Source: Alentia gelatinosa (Eukaryota > Annelida > Polychaeta > Phyllodocida > Polynoidae). From it: a stretch of DNA of 64,000 nucleotides. The translations under genes were made by a program, and so were the position numbers. The notes under the pieces were generated by a model. The model had not been told where the DNA came from and did not search any database. It saw only the letters and a list, made by a program, of their open reading frames with translations. The stretch is from positions 11,431,298 through 11,495,297 of the forward strand of contig OX465583.1 of assembly GCA_950022655.1 (NCBI GenBank), written 5' to 3'. Below, one piece after another: positions 22,795-32,726 of this stretch (its first letter is position 1; every line of letters starts with the position of its first letter).

Positions 22795-23567
22795 ATTTCA
22801 AGTCACAAGGTGGGATACACGAGCGAGCTGTCAGAGTTAGTACTACAAATAATAGAGAGAACTTCATACACCTCGAACGGTTGGGAAACATATCCACTTC
22901 CCGGACTGGTTCCGGGGGGAAAGACCACAGAAGAGTACCTACCACACTTAGCCTGATGAGACTAGATAAAAGTCGAAACCACGAGAGAATACTGAGTGTA
23001 ATCACACTCGCTACGGTGGATTTCTGATGCGAAAACATCAGATGAGCTACTCGGGTTGACTGGTTCAACAAGAGATAGCAACGCCCCCACCACACCGTGT
23101 GAACACGCGGTGTCTACATATCAGGTTGTTTTTTTTAGTTGTTTTTTTTAGGTTTTTTATTTATACTGGAGTTTACTGTAAGGGACAGTCAGTCCCTATC
23201 TTCCACAGGCTCCAGTGCAGCATAGACCCTCGCAGTATACAACTTGCCCAGTTGATGGGCTTACACACAATGGAGGGTATCTCAAATTTTTGTACGTCGA
23301 TGTAGACATATATAGTATTAAACATACATTCATTTCACAGGGTGATAGGGCAGGCTCACCCCCTTATACAGGACATATGCAGTTTTATAAACAGCTCAAG
23401 AAGAAAATAGACTTATTTAATATTGTTACATCACAGTCACTAGATTCCAGTTATTCATAGTTTTATGTACATTGATTTGGTTAGGTCAGGTCTCACACAC
23501 CATACACCCGTGGTACAGTCGCATGATAGGAATAGTGACATATCAGCATTTCCTAGTAAGTAGTCAG
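22795..23567 (-). other. 3' UTR of the non-LTR element
   Basis: Non-coding. On the minus strand an A-rich segment at 23157-23129 (two A8 runs) follows about 400 bases of UTR. Further on, towards 22795, are several small hairpins (for example GAGTGTAATCACACTC, and TCTGATG paired with CATCAGA). Confidence 0.6.
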
Positions 23568-26405
23568 TTAATAGTTGCTCAGTGATTCTTTTAGTTTCCT
23601 CTTAAGTACCCTTTTCATTACGTCCGCGTCATTTATCAACCGCTCGTTCGGAGGCATGGTATTCCATAAGTTGGCTGACTTGTACATGACAGAATGCTTG
23701 TATTTGTGTAGCCTTATGCTCTCGGCCGTAGCCAGTACCGGTGCGTCATGCATCCTCGTTGCGCGATTAGGGTAAGTTCGATATTCCTCCAAGTGTGAGC
23801 GTGCATATGCTATTGCCAGTAGTTGTCGCTCCCTGCATTCTGCAAGGTAATTCACCTTACATCCTCGATGCAGTTCATTTCTCGGTGTAAGTGGTTCCGC
23901 TTTGAGGCACACACGTAGTCCGCGGTTTTGGCATCTTTGAAGTTTTTCAGTGAGGGTACTATGGGTTCCATGGAACAATGCTCCTCCATACTCTAAATAT
24001 GGCATAATTTTGGTTTTATACAGGGTTATCGCCTGTTGAGTTGTTAGATACTTACGGATGTACGATAATAGGTGAATCTTATGTGATGCTCTTTGGATGT
24101 TTTTTGATATGTGCTTATCATACGATAGGTTACTATCTAATGCTATACCGAGATAGTTAAAGTCTTTTACGCCATCGATTGGTTTATTATGTAGCTTTAG
24201 TTTGATCTCATCTGACTTACTTAGCCTAGGTTTGGTTCCAAAAAGCATAACCTTAGTTTTTTTAACATTTATGGTGAGCTTATTGAGGTAGCACCATTCT
24301 GCAACAGAGTCAAGGTCTTGTTGTAGGAGTGTTTCAATGTTATCAATTTTTGTACCGGACTTGTATAGGACTGCGTCGTCAGCATACAGCTGTATCGAGG
24401 TGTGTTCAATCGAGTTTGTCATGTTATTGATGTAAGCTAGGAAAAGCAGGGGCCCTAGAATAGATCCCTGCGGGACGCCGTATGATATGGGTAAGCTACT
24501 TGAGGTAATGTTATTTGCAATCGTAGTTTGAGCACGGCTAGCAAGATAACTCTGTATCCACTTCAGTGTCCTTTGATTAACACCAAGTGATTTAAGTTTA
24601 TCTATCAGGATTGGGTGGTGGACCGTATCGAAGGCCTTGGAGAGGTCTATAAAGATCGCTGCCGTTATTTCACTATCATTCATGCTAGACAGTATGTCAT
24701 CTGTGAATTTGGCAGCTGTTTGGACAGTTGAGCGTGACTTTCTGAAACCTCCTTGTACATCACTCAGTAGTTTGTTTGTTTCTAGATAATTATAGATGTG
24801 CTTGTGCATGACTCTTTCCATTATCTTGCCTGGAAGAGGTAGGAGCGATATCGGGCGAAGATCCGTTACATTTTTAATATTACTTACTTTGGGAACCGGG
24901 GTCACCTTAGCTATTTTCCATTTAAGTGGATACGATGATCGATCTAGTGAGAGGTTTAGGATATGTGTTAGTTCTGGGATCAATACCATAAATGCATCTT
25001 TTAGGACTTTTGACGAGACATTGTCAATGGCAGACGATTTTGTGCTATCTATTTGCTTACAGGCATCAGATACTTCCTCTTCAGTTAATCTGAAGTCAGC
25101 CATTCTAGCAGGAGTTATGTTAGGTTCTGGCGTCCAATCAGCAGCAAAATTCTTGGCTAGGTCAGCCCCTACATTGGCAAAGAAGTTATTTATGTACTCA
25201 GCAGTCTGGATCTTTGGTACCTTTTGGTTAGTATTTTCATCGGTCAGCTCAATGTCCTGTTTCTTAGGTTTATCTGGGAGCAATTTCTCAATTTTTTGCC
25301 AAAATTTTTTGCAGTCGTCATTATCTTGGTTCCGTATGTAGTCTTTTTTTGCACGGTCAACCAATGTCTTACTTTGGTTTCTCATTTGTTTAGCCCTAAG
25401 CCAATCGTCTGGGTCCTGTGTACGTTTGGCGAGACGCCAAGCTCTATTTTTATCAAGGATTGATTCAATTATGTGATTTGTAATCCAGGGCTCATCTTTG
25501 TGCTTTATTTGTTGTTTTTTAGTAGGGCATATTTTGTCTAGCTCATTAGTGATTGTGGTCAACATATGGTCCCAGGCCAAGTCAGGAGTGGGTTGGTCAT
25601 AGAGAGTTTCCCAGTGATGCTGGGTCAATTTGTCTTGAAAGATTTCTTTATTGTAATGACGGTAAGATCTCCCTAAGAATTGTTTTGTGTAGTATTTGTC
25701 TTTGGCTTTTTTCTTGGTCAGGAAAATAGCACTGTGGTCACTTATGCTTATATCCATGGTACCGCTCTTCATGATATTAGTGCAGTTTGTGAAGATGAGA
25801 TCTATTGCATTATTAAATCTAGTTGGGTGTGTAATGAGCTGACTTAGTCCTCCGATTTGGCTAAGTTGTTCTAAGGTTTTGGTTTCAGGCCCTACCTTAT
25901 CCAAGATATTTATGTTAAAATCCCCAAGTACTGTAACCTCTCCTTTGTATACATCTTTGAGTGTGCTGATTTGTTCTAGTAAGGTTTCAACAAACGTGTT
26001 AACATTTCCATGTCTAGGTCTGTATACGCAGCATATCAGCTGATCCTTTTGGTTGTCCAGTATCGCCCTGATCCACATACATTCAATATTAGAGTTACTC
26101 ATATCAAAATCCGAAATGGCTTCATACGATATGTCTTCCTTGATATATATCCCTACCCCGCCACCTATCTTGGTTTCTCCCTTCTCATTTAGCCACTGTC
26201 TATCTTGCCTCAGTAGTGTATAGCTATCTATGTCGAATATCTGGTCATTAAATTCGGTGGTAAGCCATGTTTCGGAGAGTGTGATAACTTGGGCCTTGGT
26301 CATTAGGATATTTTATTTGACTATATCAAATTTATTTTTAATGCTCTGTACATTGGTATGCACAATGTGGAAGCCCTTCCCCAAGTCAATTATGGGTTCT
26401 ATCAT
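23568..26405 (-). pseudogene. ORF2: AP-endonuclease/reverse transcriptase, one stop
   Basis: The frame starts at ATG 26405, three codons after an upstream stop, and runs to 23568. It is interrupted only by TAA at 26315-26313 (codon 31). The longest open part has 911 codons from ATG 26303. In the numbering of that part: endonuclease motifs SETWL (10-14), VYRPRHG (93-99), VLGDFNIN (125-132) and SDH (188-190); reverse transcriptase LRPISLLP (482-489), AFDTVHHPILI (557-567), GVPQGSILGPLLF (609-621) and YADD (640-643). A typical C-terminus with ANLWNTMPPNERL follows. The enzyme nicks the target and reverse-transcribes element RNA there. A single stop early in the endonuclease is the only visible lesion, so this copy was probably functional until recently. 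Confidence 0.92.
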
Positions 26406-27678
26406 GACTGCTTATGGTATATCTGTGAGCAAATAGGTTTATAGTCAGGGAAGCTGGGTCCGCCAGTTCTATCGCCCCATGCCCTTGTGTTTTGGTTACG
26501 TATGTTTTCATCTTTGTTAGGTAGGTAATAGACGCAGGCGAGGGGGTCAGCTCCCAGGCACCACAGCTTATTAACTTGGCTCTAGCTAGTTTATGGAGTC
26601 TGTAAGTAGTTGGCATGGTTGTCAGGGATTTCTATGGTTCCCGTGCGGAGTATTTATAAAGGAGGGTATAACTCACGATTTGATGTTGCTGACATTCATG
26701 GTACCAGTTTAGACTTCGTAGTGTTTTTATGGAGGGGGGGGGGGGGGGTCGGTCCACTAGGCTTCTTTGGTGGTGTTGATGTGGTGCTGTTAGTTGGGGG
26801 GTTTCCAAGACGGAGCATCGTGATTAACCACTTGCCTGCTGAAAATGAGGTAAGAGAGATTTATGATTACGAAACGTAGTGAGTTATTTAGTTTGTATGG
26901 GTTGAGTTGGTCGATACGGCATTGTGGCTACCACTTGTCTACCTGAGTTGGTATGTAGTAGGGAACATAGCATCGTGATATACCACTAGTCTGCTAGTTT
27001 CCAAGTTAAGTACAGGTTATAACTTATGGTTGTAAAAAATGAGAAAACATACTTCCGTATTCAAATTTTGTTTACCTTCTAGGGAGTACTGGTAACATGA
27101 ACAGGACCTTCTGAGGTATACATACTGATTTCGCTCAGTCGATGGGTGACATAAATATTATTAACCTCAACATGTAGATAGCTAGGCCCCGGAGGTGGGG
27201 AGTTCCTTAACTAGAAATCACAGTTACTTGTTTCTACGAACATAGTGTCGTGTGTAACCACTTGTCCACCATGCTTTGACGTGTTGGTACACGAGGGGTG
27301 AGACAGTCATTGCTTGATTCTATCTGGAAGAAGGAAGAGGAATGTGAACATAAAACATGGGTCGTAAATCATCCATACATGATATGTTAGTTGCACAAGG
27401 CCAGGTGAGTTAATTTCAATTATCATGTAATACAGCGAGTTGCATCGTGTGTGACCACTTGCCTGCTCACATATATTTACTATTTTCATTATTTCAAGTA
27501 AGAAGAGATAAGCAGTATGCATCGTGCGTAACCACAGGTTTGCATACTTATCGGTTTATGCCGCCAGCTCATTCTATGCGTAAGTTCAAGGTTCATTTCA
27601 GATCCTGAGTTATGTTTCATTCGTGTGCAGCTGTGCCCATGTGAGGCCTGTAATCATGGAAGATTTAGCAGTGTAGTT
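26406..27678 (-). other. Long inter-ORF region with repeated motif
   Basis: 1.27 kb between the SGNH ORF and ORF2 with no recognisable coding sequence. It contains a G15 run near 26733-26748 (+) and at least six degenerate copies of a ~27-base motif, GCATCGTG..TAACCACTTG.CTGCT. The copies are at 26813, 26919, 26969, 27241, 27442 and 27519, all in one orientation with irregular spacing. It might serve ORF2 translation or RNA packaging, which is inference. Confidence 0.6.
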
Positions 27679-28329
27679 CTAATTACATGTGGCGTGAATA
27701 TTACTATCAAGGGTGTATACTATGTTTCGTGCGAATTTCATCTTGGTGTTCTGGTCGAAGTGGATGCCATCAGTGAGTGTTCCTCTATATCTCTGCGTCA
27801 TGCGGCCATGCCTGGGTTTGTGGACCTGCTGCGCCATATGCGGTGTAGTGGCATGGTAGAGTCGGTTCAGTTCATGGATGGTTTTGTTTATCTCGATAAT
27901 GGCCTTGTTCAGGACACACTGCTCGTCGTAGAAGGGCTCACCATGGGTATTATATATTTTTATAGACATCCCAACAACCTCACAGATAACTACCAGTTTA
28001 GCATGTTTACTGAGGGTCAGCTGGGCCGTACTTAGTTCACTAGTAATATGGTCCACCATGGTTGACTTGTCATCAAAAACTGGGACGACATTGTGTGCAG
28101 CAAGTCTGGTTGTACAGTTGTTGACTCCGGCCATTATATATATTATGTCATATGAAGGATGGTTTCTGAGGTGTAGAAGTGCATTTTGAACAACGCCTTC
28201 GATCGTGGCACCCCGTTTATAGCAGACATCAAAGTGCACATAGTATATGTTTTGTTGAACCATTTGCCAGATTAGCCTGGAGCTGAATCCCGCTCCACGG
28301 GAGTCTGCCACAAGCAAAGCCCTAAACAT
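27679..28329 (-). CDS. SGNH/GDSL hydrolase ORF of non-LTR element
   Basis: 216 residues from ATG 28329. The frame opens slightly upstream with a GTG at 28362, but ATG is the likelier start. All four SGNH blocks are visible: nucleophile S10 in LLVADSRGAG, the block II glycine G40 in KRGATI, N70 in MAGVNN, and D187/H190 in TDGIHFD. SGNH esterases are known accessory domains in the first ORFs of CR1-type and some other retrotransposons. Here the domain is a separate cistron 65 bp downstream of ORF1 and in a different frame. It probably hydrolyses an ester or binds lipid or carbohydrate, and the substrate is unknown. No signal peptide or membrane segment is seen. It is intact. Confidence 0.85.
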   Translation of the reverse strand: MFRALLVADSRGAGFSSRLIWQMVQQNIYYVHFDVCYKRGATIEGVVQNALLHLRNHPSYDIIYIMAGVNNCTTRLAAHNVVPVFDDKSTMVDHITSELSTAQLTLSKHAKLVVICEVVGMSIKIYNTHGEPFYDEQCVLNKAIIEINKTIHELNRLYHATTPHMAQQVHKPRHGRMTQRYRGTLTDGIHFDQNTKMKFARNIVYTLDSNIHATCN

Positions 28330-28393
28330 CACAATGTTTCGTCTATCTAACTTCAGATACACATAAACTCACTGTTCTCCAAAGGTCAGTCCT

Positions 28394-29767
28394 TCACAGG
28401 GTAGCTTTCACCTGGGTGATTATGTTGCCCATTACGTTGCTGAAGCCAGGTTTAGGAACAGCTGATAGGTCAAGTTGCTTCAGGTCGAAAATAGAATATC
28501 CGCAGCCAAAAGTCGGATCTCTAGTTGCTTCGAAAAACGATTGCGTCTGACAGCCTTTGACTTTCTCAGCGATCCAGGGGTGCTGTTCCAGTTTTAGTCT
28601 GAAGACGTCCTCTAAGTTCTTAGCCTCATTCGCCTTCCACGTCTGGTCTCTGCGTATACGTTTGGTTATTGATTTGACCGTGTACGGGTTTGTTGTTTTC
28701 TGGATTGCATTGTAAGCTGCTTCGTCATTGTGGTGTGCTGCCATGCGCAGCGCGTAAATGTGCTCTGCGGTAGGGCCGCTCACGTTGTCATTAAGAGTAT
28801 CGGTGATTTTAGTCGGAAACAGGTTGGACAAGGGGCTCAAGTGACTCTGGAAGAATATACCTGCATCTGTTGAGACTGTGGATGCTTTTTTTTTAGTGAT
28901 TTCAAGCGGCAGACGGTTGAATTCTTCAGGTTTGAATTCTTTGGCGATTACAATCCCGTTGCCCTTCAGCCGAGCGTCGGTAGCCCCGCACCTCTTTGCC
29001 GCTTCGACTAGGAGATACTGTTCCTTGCGGGCCATCATCTCTTCCTCGTTCAGATCCGATGAAAAGGTGACTTTGTCGAATTTTGTTCCCTTCAGCCGGT
29101 CACGGAGCCCAAAGAACTCCGATTTCTGCTGCTTCGTGATTAGTTTTATCTTGATTGGCCGTGACCACTTTGCACCCGGTCTGTTTATGTTTACGTTTTG
29201 TTGGTCACGTGGTTTGCCAACGCGGAAGGCCCCATCAGTAAGTGAGAATGCGTAACTAAGACCCATAACACTGAACAGTTCTTGAATAATTATGTGCATT
29301 TTTTCATTTGCCTGTTCATCTATGCCACGTACTATAACCCCTAGTTGTCTGGCCGACCTTAGATTATACTCGTCTCGCTTTTTTAGATAGGCAATGTTCT
29401 CCTCATTCTCATCTGTTCGATCGTTTAACCCTTGCACTTCAGCCTGCAGACCATCGGTCATTTGAGTGTGCGCTGACATACGTTCAGATAGTTGGTCTAC
29501 TGCATCTTTTTGTGGTTTACCATCTAGGATTAGCTTATCTACCTTCTCCATAAGCGTGTTAACATTGGCGGTGTTTTCGTTCCGTATTTCCACGAGTTGT
29601 GACTTGACCCATTCCATGGATGTCGCCAGGTTCTGAAGGGTTACCGCGTCGCTTTGGTTAGGCATGATTGATTGTTTACTTGCCTGGCAACCAGCTGCGT
29701 TATCGCCCACCTTGCTCCCCGTAAAATTCGATCTCGTAATTCTGGCAGAAGTCGGACGTAGATCCAT
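28394..29767 (-). CDS. ORF1p: coiled coil + RRM-like + NADAR domain
   Basis: 457 residues from ATG 29767. Residues about 45-135 are heptad-rich coiled coil. Residues about 140-285 resemble the L1-ORF1p-type RRM and C-terminal domain (LGVIVRGIDE at 142-151; RPIKIKLITKQQKSEFF at 203-219). Residues about 303-457 match the NADAR/YbiA family in order: SPLSNLFP (311-318), TAEHIYALRMAA (333-344, with E335-H336 as the family E-H-x-Y signature), FEATRDPTFGCG (412-423, corresponding to E...D-x-x-(W/F)-G-x-G) and GFSNVMGNIITQVK (441-454). NADAR proteins are N-glycosidases that release ADP-ribose, including from ADP-ribosylated guanine in nucleic acid. The first two parts would bind element RNA; the third would act enzymatically on it or on a host target. 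The frame is intact and the key residues are kept. Confidence 0.85.
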   Translation of the reverse strand: MDLRPTSARITRSNFTGSKVGDNAAGCQASKQSIMPNQSDAVTLQNLATSMEWVKSQLVEIRNENTANVNTLMEKVDKLILDGKPQKDAVDQLSERMSAHTQMTDGLQAEVQGLNDRTDENEENIAYLKKRDEYNLRSARQLGVIVRGIDEQANEKMHIIIQELFSVMGLSYAFSLTDGAFRVGKPRDQQNVNINRPGAKWSRPIKIKLITKQQKSEFFGLRDRLKGTKFDKVTFSSDLNEEEMMARKEQYLLVEAAKRCGATDARLKGNGIVIAKEFKPEEFNRLPLEITKKKASTVSTDAGIFFQSHLSPLSNLFPTKITDTLNDNVSGPTAEHIYALRMAAHHNDEAAYNAIQKTTNPYTVKSITKRIRRDQTWKANEAKNLEDVFRLKLEQHPWIAEKVKGCQTQSFFEATRDPTFGCGYSIFDLKQLDLSAVPKPGFSNVMGNIITQVKATL

Positions 29768-29913
29768 GAAATGATAATCCTACCGTGGTCTCTGGGGGTT
29801 TATGTTTGTTTTAACACAGTTTGGTAGACAGATGCCTCATAAATCCAAGCAAGTAATCACCGTGAACCAGGAGCTCTCAACCCTCACACGCTAACCCGCC
29901 ATGCGCTTTTCCC

Positions 29914-29957
29914 CTATTCCGTGGTCGCTACGTGGTGGGGAAAGAGCTCGTCGATAG
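29914..29957. repeat. 44-bp direct repeat, inner copy
   Basis: Identical to 30363-30406. It contains GTGGTCGCTACGTGGTGGGG. Confidence 0.9.
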
Positions 29958-30362
29958 CTTGACGAAGCTTCAACAAGATAATGTACATAGTGACAGGACG
30001 TGACAGTGGGACTGTCAAGTCAAACCTTCACCGGGCTGGTGACTCCCAGCAAGGTAAGAAGAACCACACTCACCTTGGGTTTCCTCCCTGTTCTGATCGA
30101 ACTTGGCAGTGGGGTTTGTACAAACCCCATGTTTAGAGTTGTTCTGACCAAAAAACTCCATAGGAAATGCGTGGAAATACACGTAGTAACCCCCAAGTGA
30201 AGCCGACACGATCGGGCCATGTGCACACATCGAACGCAGCCGGCCGTACAAACGACAACACGGGTCACATGATACTCACGTGACGCGCCGACCAATCAAA
30301 ACGCCGCAACGGGTATGTTAATGAGGCCGCGGCGTCGTCCGCGGCCCGTTTCCCGCTTCTCT

Positions 30363-30406
30363 CTATTCCGTGGTCGCTACGTGGTGGGGAAAGAGCTCGT
30401 CGATAG
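30363..30406. repeat. 44-bp direct repeat, outer copy
   Basis: Identical to 29914-29957. It begins 17 bases inside the 5' end of the element, consistent with a partial extra promoter monomer. Confidence 0.9.
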
Positions 30407-30423
30407 GCCCCGTTCAACATATA

Positions 30424-30440
30424 GAACATGCTCGATGTTG
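30424..30440. repeat. Target-site duplication, right copy
   Basis: GAACATGCTCGATGTTG, identical to 22666-22682. Confidence 0.9.
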
Positions 30441-30620
30441 TTGTAGCCTTGTTGGAAGGCTCCCGAAAGCTTCCAATTGTTGCCTTGTCATGGCCTTGTC
30501 ATAGACTATTGTCGGGAACGGGGGTCCACCAACCATGACAAGGCCTCCAATCATGCACCTATCATGGACCTTGTCGGGAAGCCATTGTCATAGCCTTGCC
30601 CTAGTTGGGGGATGCCTGCC
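30441..30620. mobile_element. GTCG-rich MITE, right half (split)
   Basis: This continues the MITE broken at 22682: TTGTAGCCTTGTTGGAAGGC follows directly, as in the reference copy near 5465. The outer end near 30620 is diverged. Confidence 0.8.
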
Positions 30621-31336
30621 TTTAGACTATTTCCACTGCCCGACTATGCATCAGTGGAAATCTGCAGTCGGGAACCACTGATGCCAGATCGATGAATGGA
30701 AACCGACATGCAGAGTAGTCCTCACCGATTAATTGTGCATAGATTATACAATACAGTCGTTGGCCACCACTGACCGACTATCTTAGGAGAATTCAATAAA
30801 TCGGTGCCGTTTTCGTCGGCCAATGGAAAATGACTTTATGGCTGTTTCAACCATACCATCCCACCCACCCATTTATATCATACCTATTCCTTGGCGCTTT
30901 GCCATTAGCACGCAGTCTCCGGTTTATTAATTTCTCCTCATTCCCACATCTCTCATTCTTTCTTCCTTTAATAAAAGCATTCACTGGAAGCATTTGTACA
31001 TAGAAATAAATAAAGGCTTCAAATTTGTATTTGAACAGTAATAACACTCTGGCATTTTAAAGCGGATGCAAACGAAACTACTTTCCAACAGAGAAGGTTC
31101 TTTACATCTGAATACAATACATTCACACAAGTCCATAGATGATGAAGGCGTCATTCTCGCGAATGCAATGCACGGTGGACGGGCATTTTGACATTTGTAA
31201 ATCAGCACAGCAACGCTGCCTATGCCAAAGTGATAATGACAATACTCTTATACAGGAAATGTCAGGGTGCGAACATTTGAAGTTGTGTTGATAAAGTTTC
31301 TGTGGGTGTCTAGACTGGCTCCAGTCCCTGCATACT
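30620..31336. other. No gene seen
   Basis: Intergenic sequence without recognisable coding regions or strong repeats. Confidence 0.4.
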
Positions 31337-31690
31337 ATAGAGAAACAGGCCTACTGTCTCCGTACGGATAAAATACGCGGTAAAATCGGCAATCAGATGA
31401 ACCGATGCCGGAGGCAGAGGTTCATCTGATTGCCGATTTTACCAAGTATTTTATCCGTACGGAGACAGTCAGCCTGTTTCTCTATTATTATATACCTTAA
31501 AATATCGAATTTTTAACTTTGCTACTGGGGGAATATTTGGATTTTGCCGCCGTACATGCCCCGTACACCACATACATACCCCGTACGTCACCTAGGTGTC
31601 GTACGGGTATAAATACGGCATGGGTAGGAGCGGGCAGTATGTGTAGGATATACTACCACAGGTATATAATAATATGTCTACCCTCCTTGG
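31337..31690. mobile_element. GTACGG foldback, copy 1
   Basis: A central hairpin of about 65-bp arms (31337 to about 31400 with 31416-31487) contains CTCCGTACGGATAAAATACG. A non-hairpin part follows, with ATATCGAATTTTTAAC and GGAGCGGGCAGTATGTGTAG. A nearly identical copy in the opposite orientation lies at 51985-52290. Confidence 0.75.
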
Positions 31691-32189
31691 TGGGATACAG
31701 GGACTGGTACAATCGCTAATGGTGTTGGATTTCTGGTGCTGTTTAGCTCCAGTATTCCCAACACTCTCCATACAGATATCTTGGTTACTGGTCAGGATAT
31801 CTCCTGGGGAATTGATATCCTCTCACTTTGATCTCAATCGAGTCACAGTCAGGAGCAGGCGACATTTATTGGGGAATGAGGAGGTATAGAGTTACGGGGA
31901 GCAGCTTGGAGCCATAAACAGGGGATTTCGTTCAGAGTTCAGAGTTCAAAGTCTTTGATTCATGGGCCAGTCAGAGAAGGATACATACTATAATGACCTT
32001 TCTTCTGACTGTGTTTAATCATTTAATGAATGCTCATAATCAAAGACTTGAGCAAGTCTAGTGGGTATCCTCTTAATAGGAACACTTTCCAATGATTCTT
32101 CAGTTCATTTGATCATACCCAACCACATCCCTGACCCGTGCTGACATTCTTTTCTAGAGCGTGGTGGTACGCCCTATATACGTTGCCTA

Positions 32190-32545
32190 AAAAAGGTTTA
32201 AGTGGTCACATACGCCTTCAGTCTTTATCCCTTCACTATCTGTGACCTATTCGCTGTGCTATTGGATAAGGAACAGAGGGCCAGTGTCTCAGAGGTTCAG
32301 AGGCATGCAAAGCTGACCATGACCAATCACTCAAGACTGAAATACCTCTTTGACCTACTGATGCTTGATATGTTTTGATCCTAGATTCAGGCAGTTAGAG
32401 AAATGGCAAGTTGATTGAGTGCAAGTGGGTTACAGAAAACGATCCATAGACTAAATGTAACCTGAACCTTTAAGTTGTTATTCATTTAAAATTGCATGCT
32501 CATTCATCAATGATGAATATCCCATTTGCTCCTAGTGATTCATAA
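32190..32545. repeat. Dispersed ~350-bp family, copy 2
   Basis: This shares GACCATGACCAATCACTCAA and GTGGGTTACAGAAAAC with the copy at 19080-19435. Confidence 0.7.
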
Positions 32546-32726
32546 ACTATCGTGGCTTGTTTGGAATTTAGTTACTTTTTTTTCTTATTGGGTCAGTTCG
32601 CATACTTGAGCAGTCGCAGTCTACCACCTTCCCATTGAGGAGGTGTCTAGTAATTTCAATTATAACATGATATAATGTTACAGTATCCACATAGGTTCAT
32701 ATACATCTCTTGTGCCATATAATACT

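Larger units (their letters stand above)
22683..30423 (-). mobile_element. Full-length non-LTR retrotransposon (NADAR/SGNH)
   Basis: A 7.74-kb minus-strand element flanked by 17-bp target-site duplications. Transcript order: 5' UTR (30423-29768) with two copies of a 44-bp repeat; ORF1 with coiled coil, RRM-like and NADAR domains (29767-28394); an SGNH hydrolase ORF (28329-27679); a 1.27-kb inter-ORF region; ORF2 endonuclease-reverse transcriptase (26405-23568); and a 3' UTR containing an A-rich segment (23129-23157) and ending in a perfect palindrome (22687-22794). The ORF2 motifs place it in the Jockey/CR1/L2 group. The three coding regions are intact except for a stop at codon 31 of ORF2, so the insertion is recent. 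The palindrome could instead be a later insertion exactly at the 3' end. Confidence 0.88.
29768..30423 (-). promoter_or_regulatory. 5' UTR/promoter region of the non-LTR element
   Basis: 656 bp from the target-site duplication to the ORF1 ATG. It carries a 44-bp sequence twice in the same orientation (30363-30406 and 29914-29957, 449 bp apart) and a short palindrome, GGGGTTTGTACAAACCCC, near 30112. Non-LTR elements carry internal promoters in this region; the exact start site cannot be read from sequence alone. Confidence 0.6.

Noticed and set aside
22950..23040. Hammerhead-ribozyme-like core on the plus strand: CTGATGA, a 4-bp GACT/AGTC stem, GAAA, then CCAC...GTGG as possible stem III.
   Set aside because: The base after GTGG is A where U16.1 is required, no stem I complement of TTAGC is present, and it is antisense to the retrotransposon. 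Probably coincidence.
24796..25341. 181-codon plus-strand frame.
   Set aside because: It is antisense to the ORF2 reverse transcriptase. Its hydrophobic composition is a shadow of the coding strand.
27625..28035. 136-codon plus-strand frame.
   Set aside because: Antisense shadow of the SGNH hydrolase ORF.
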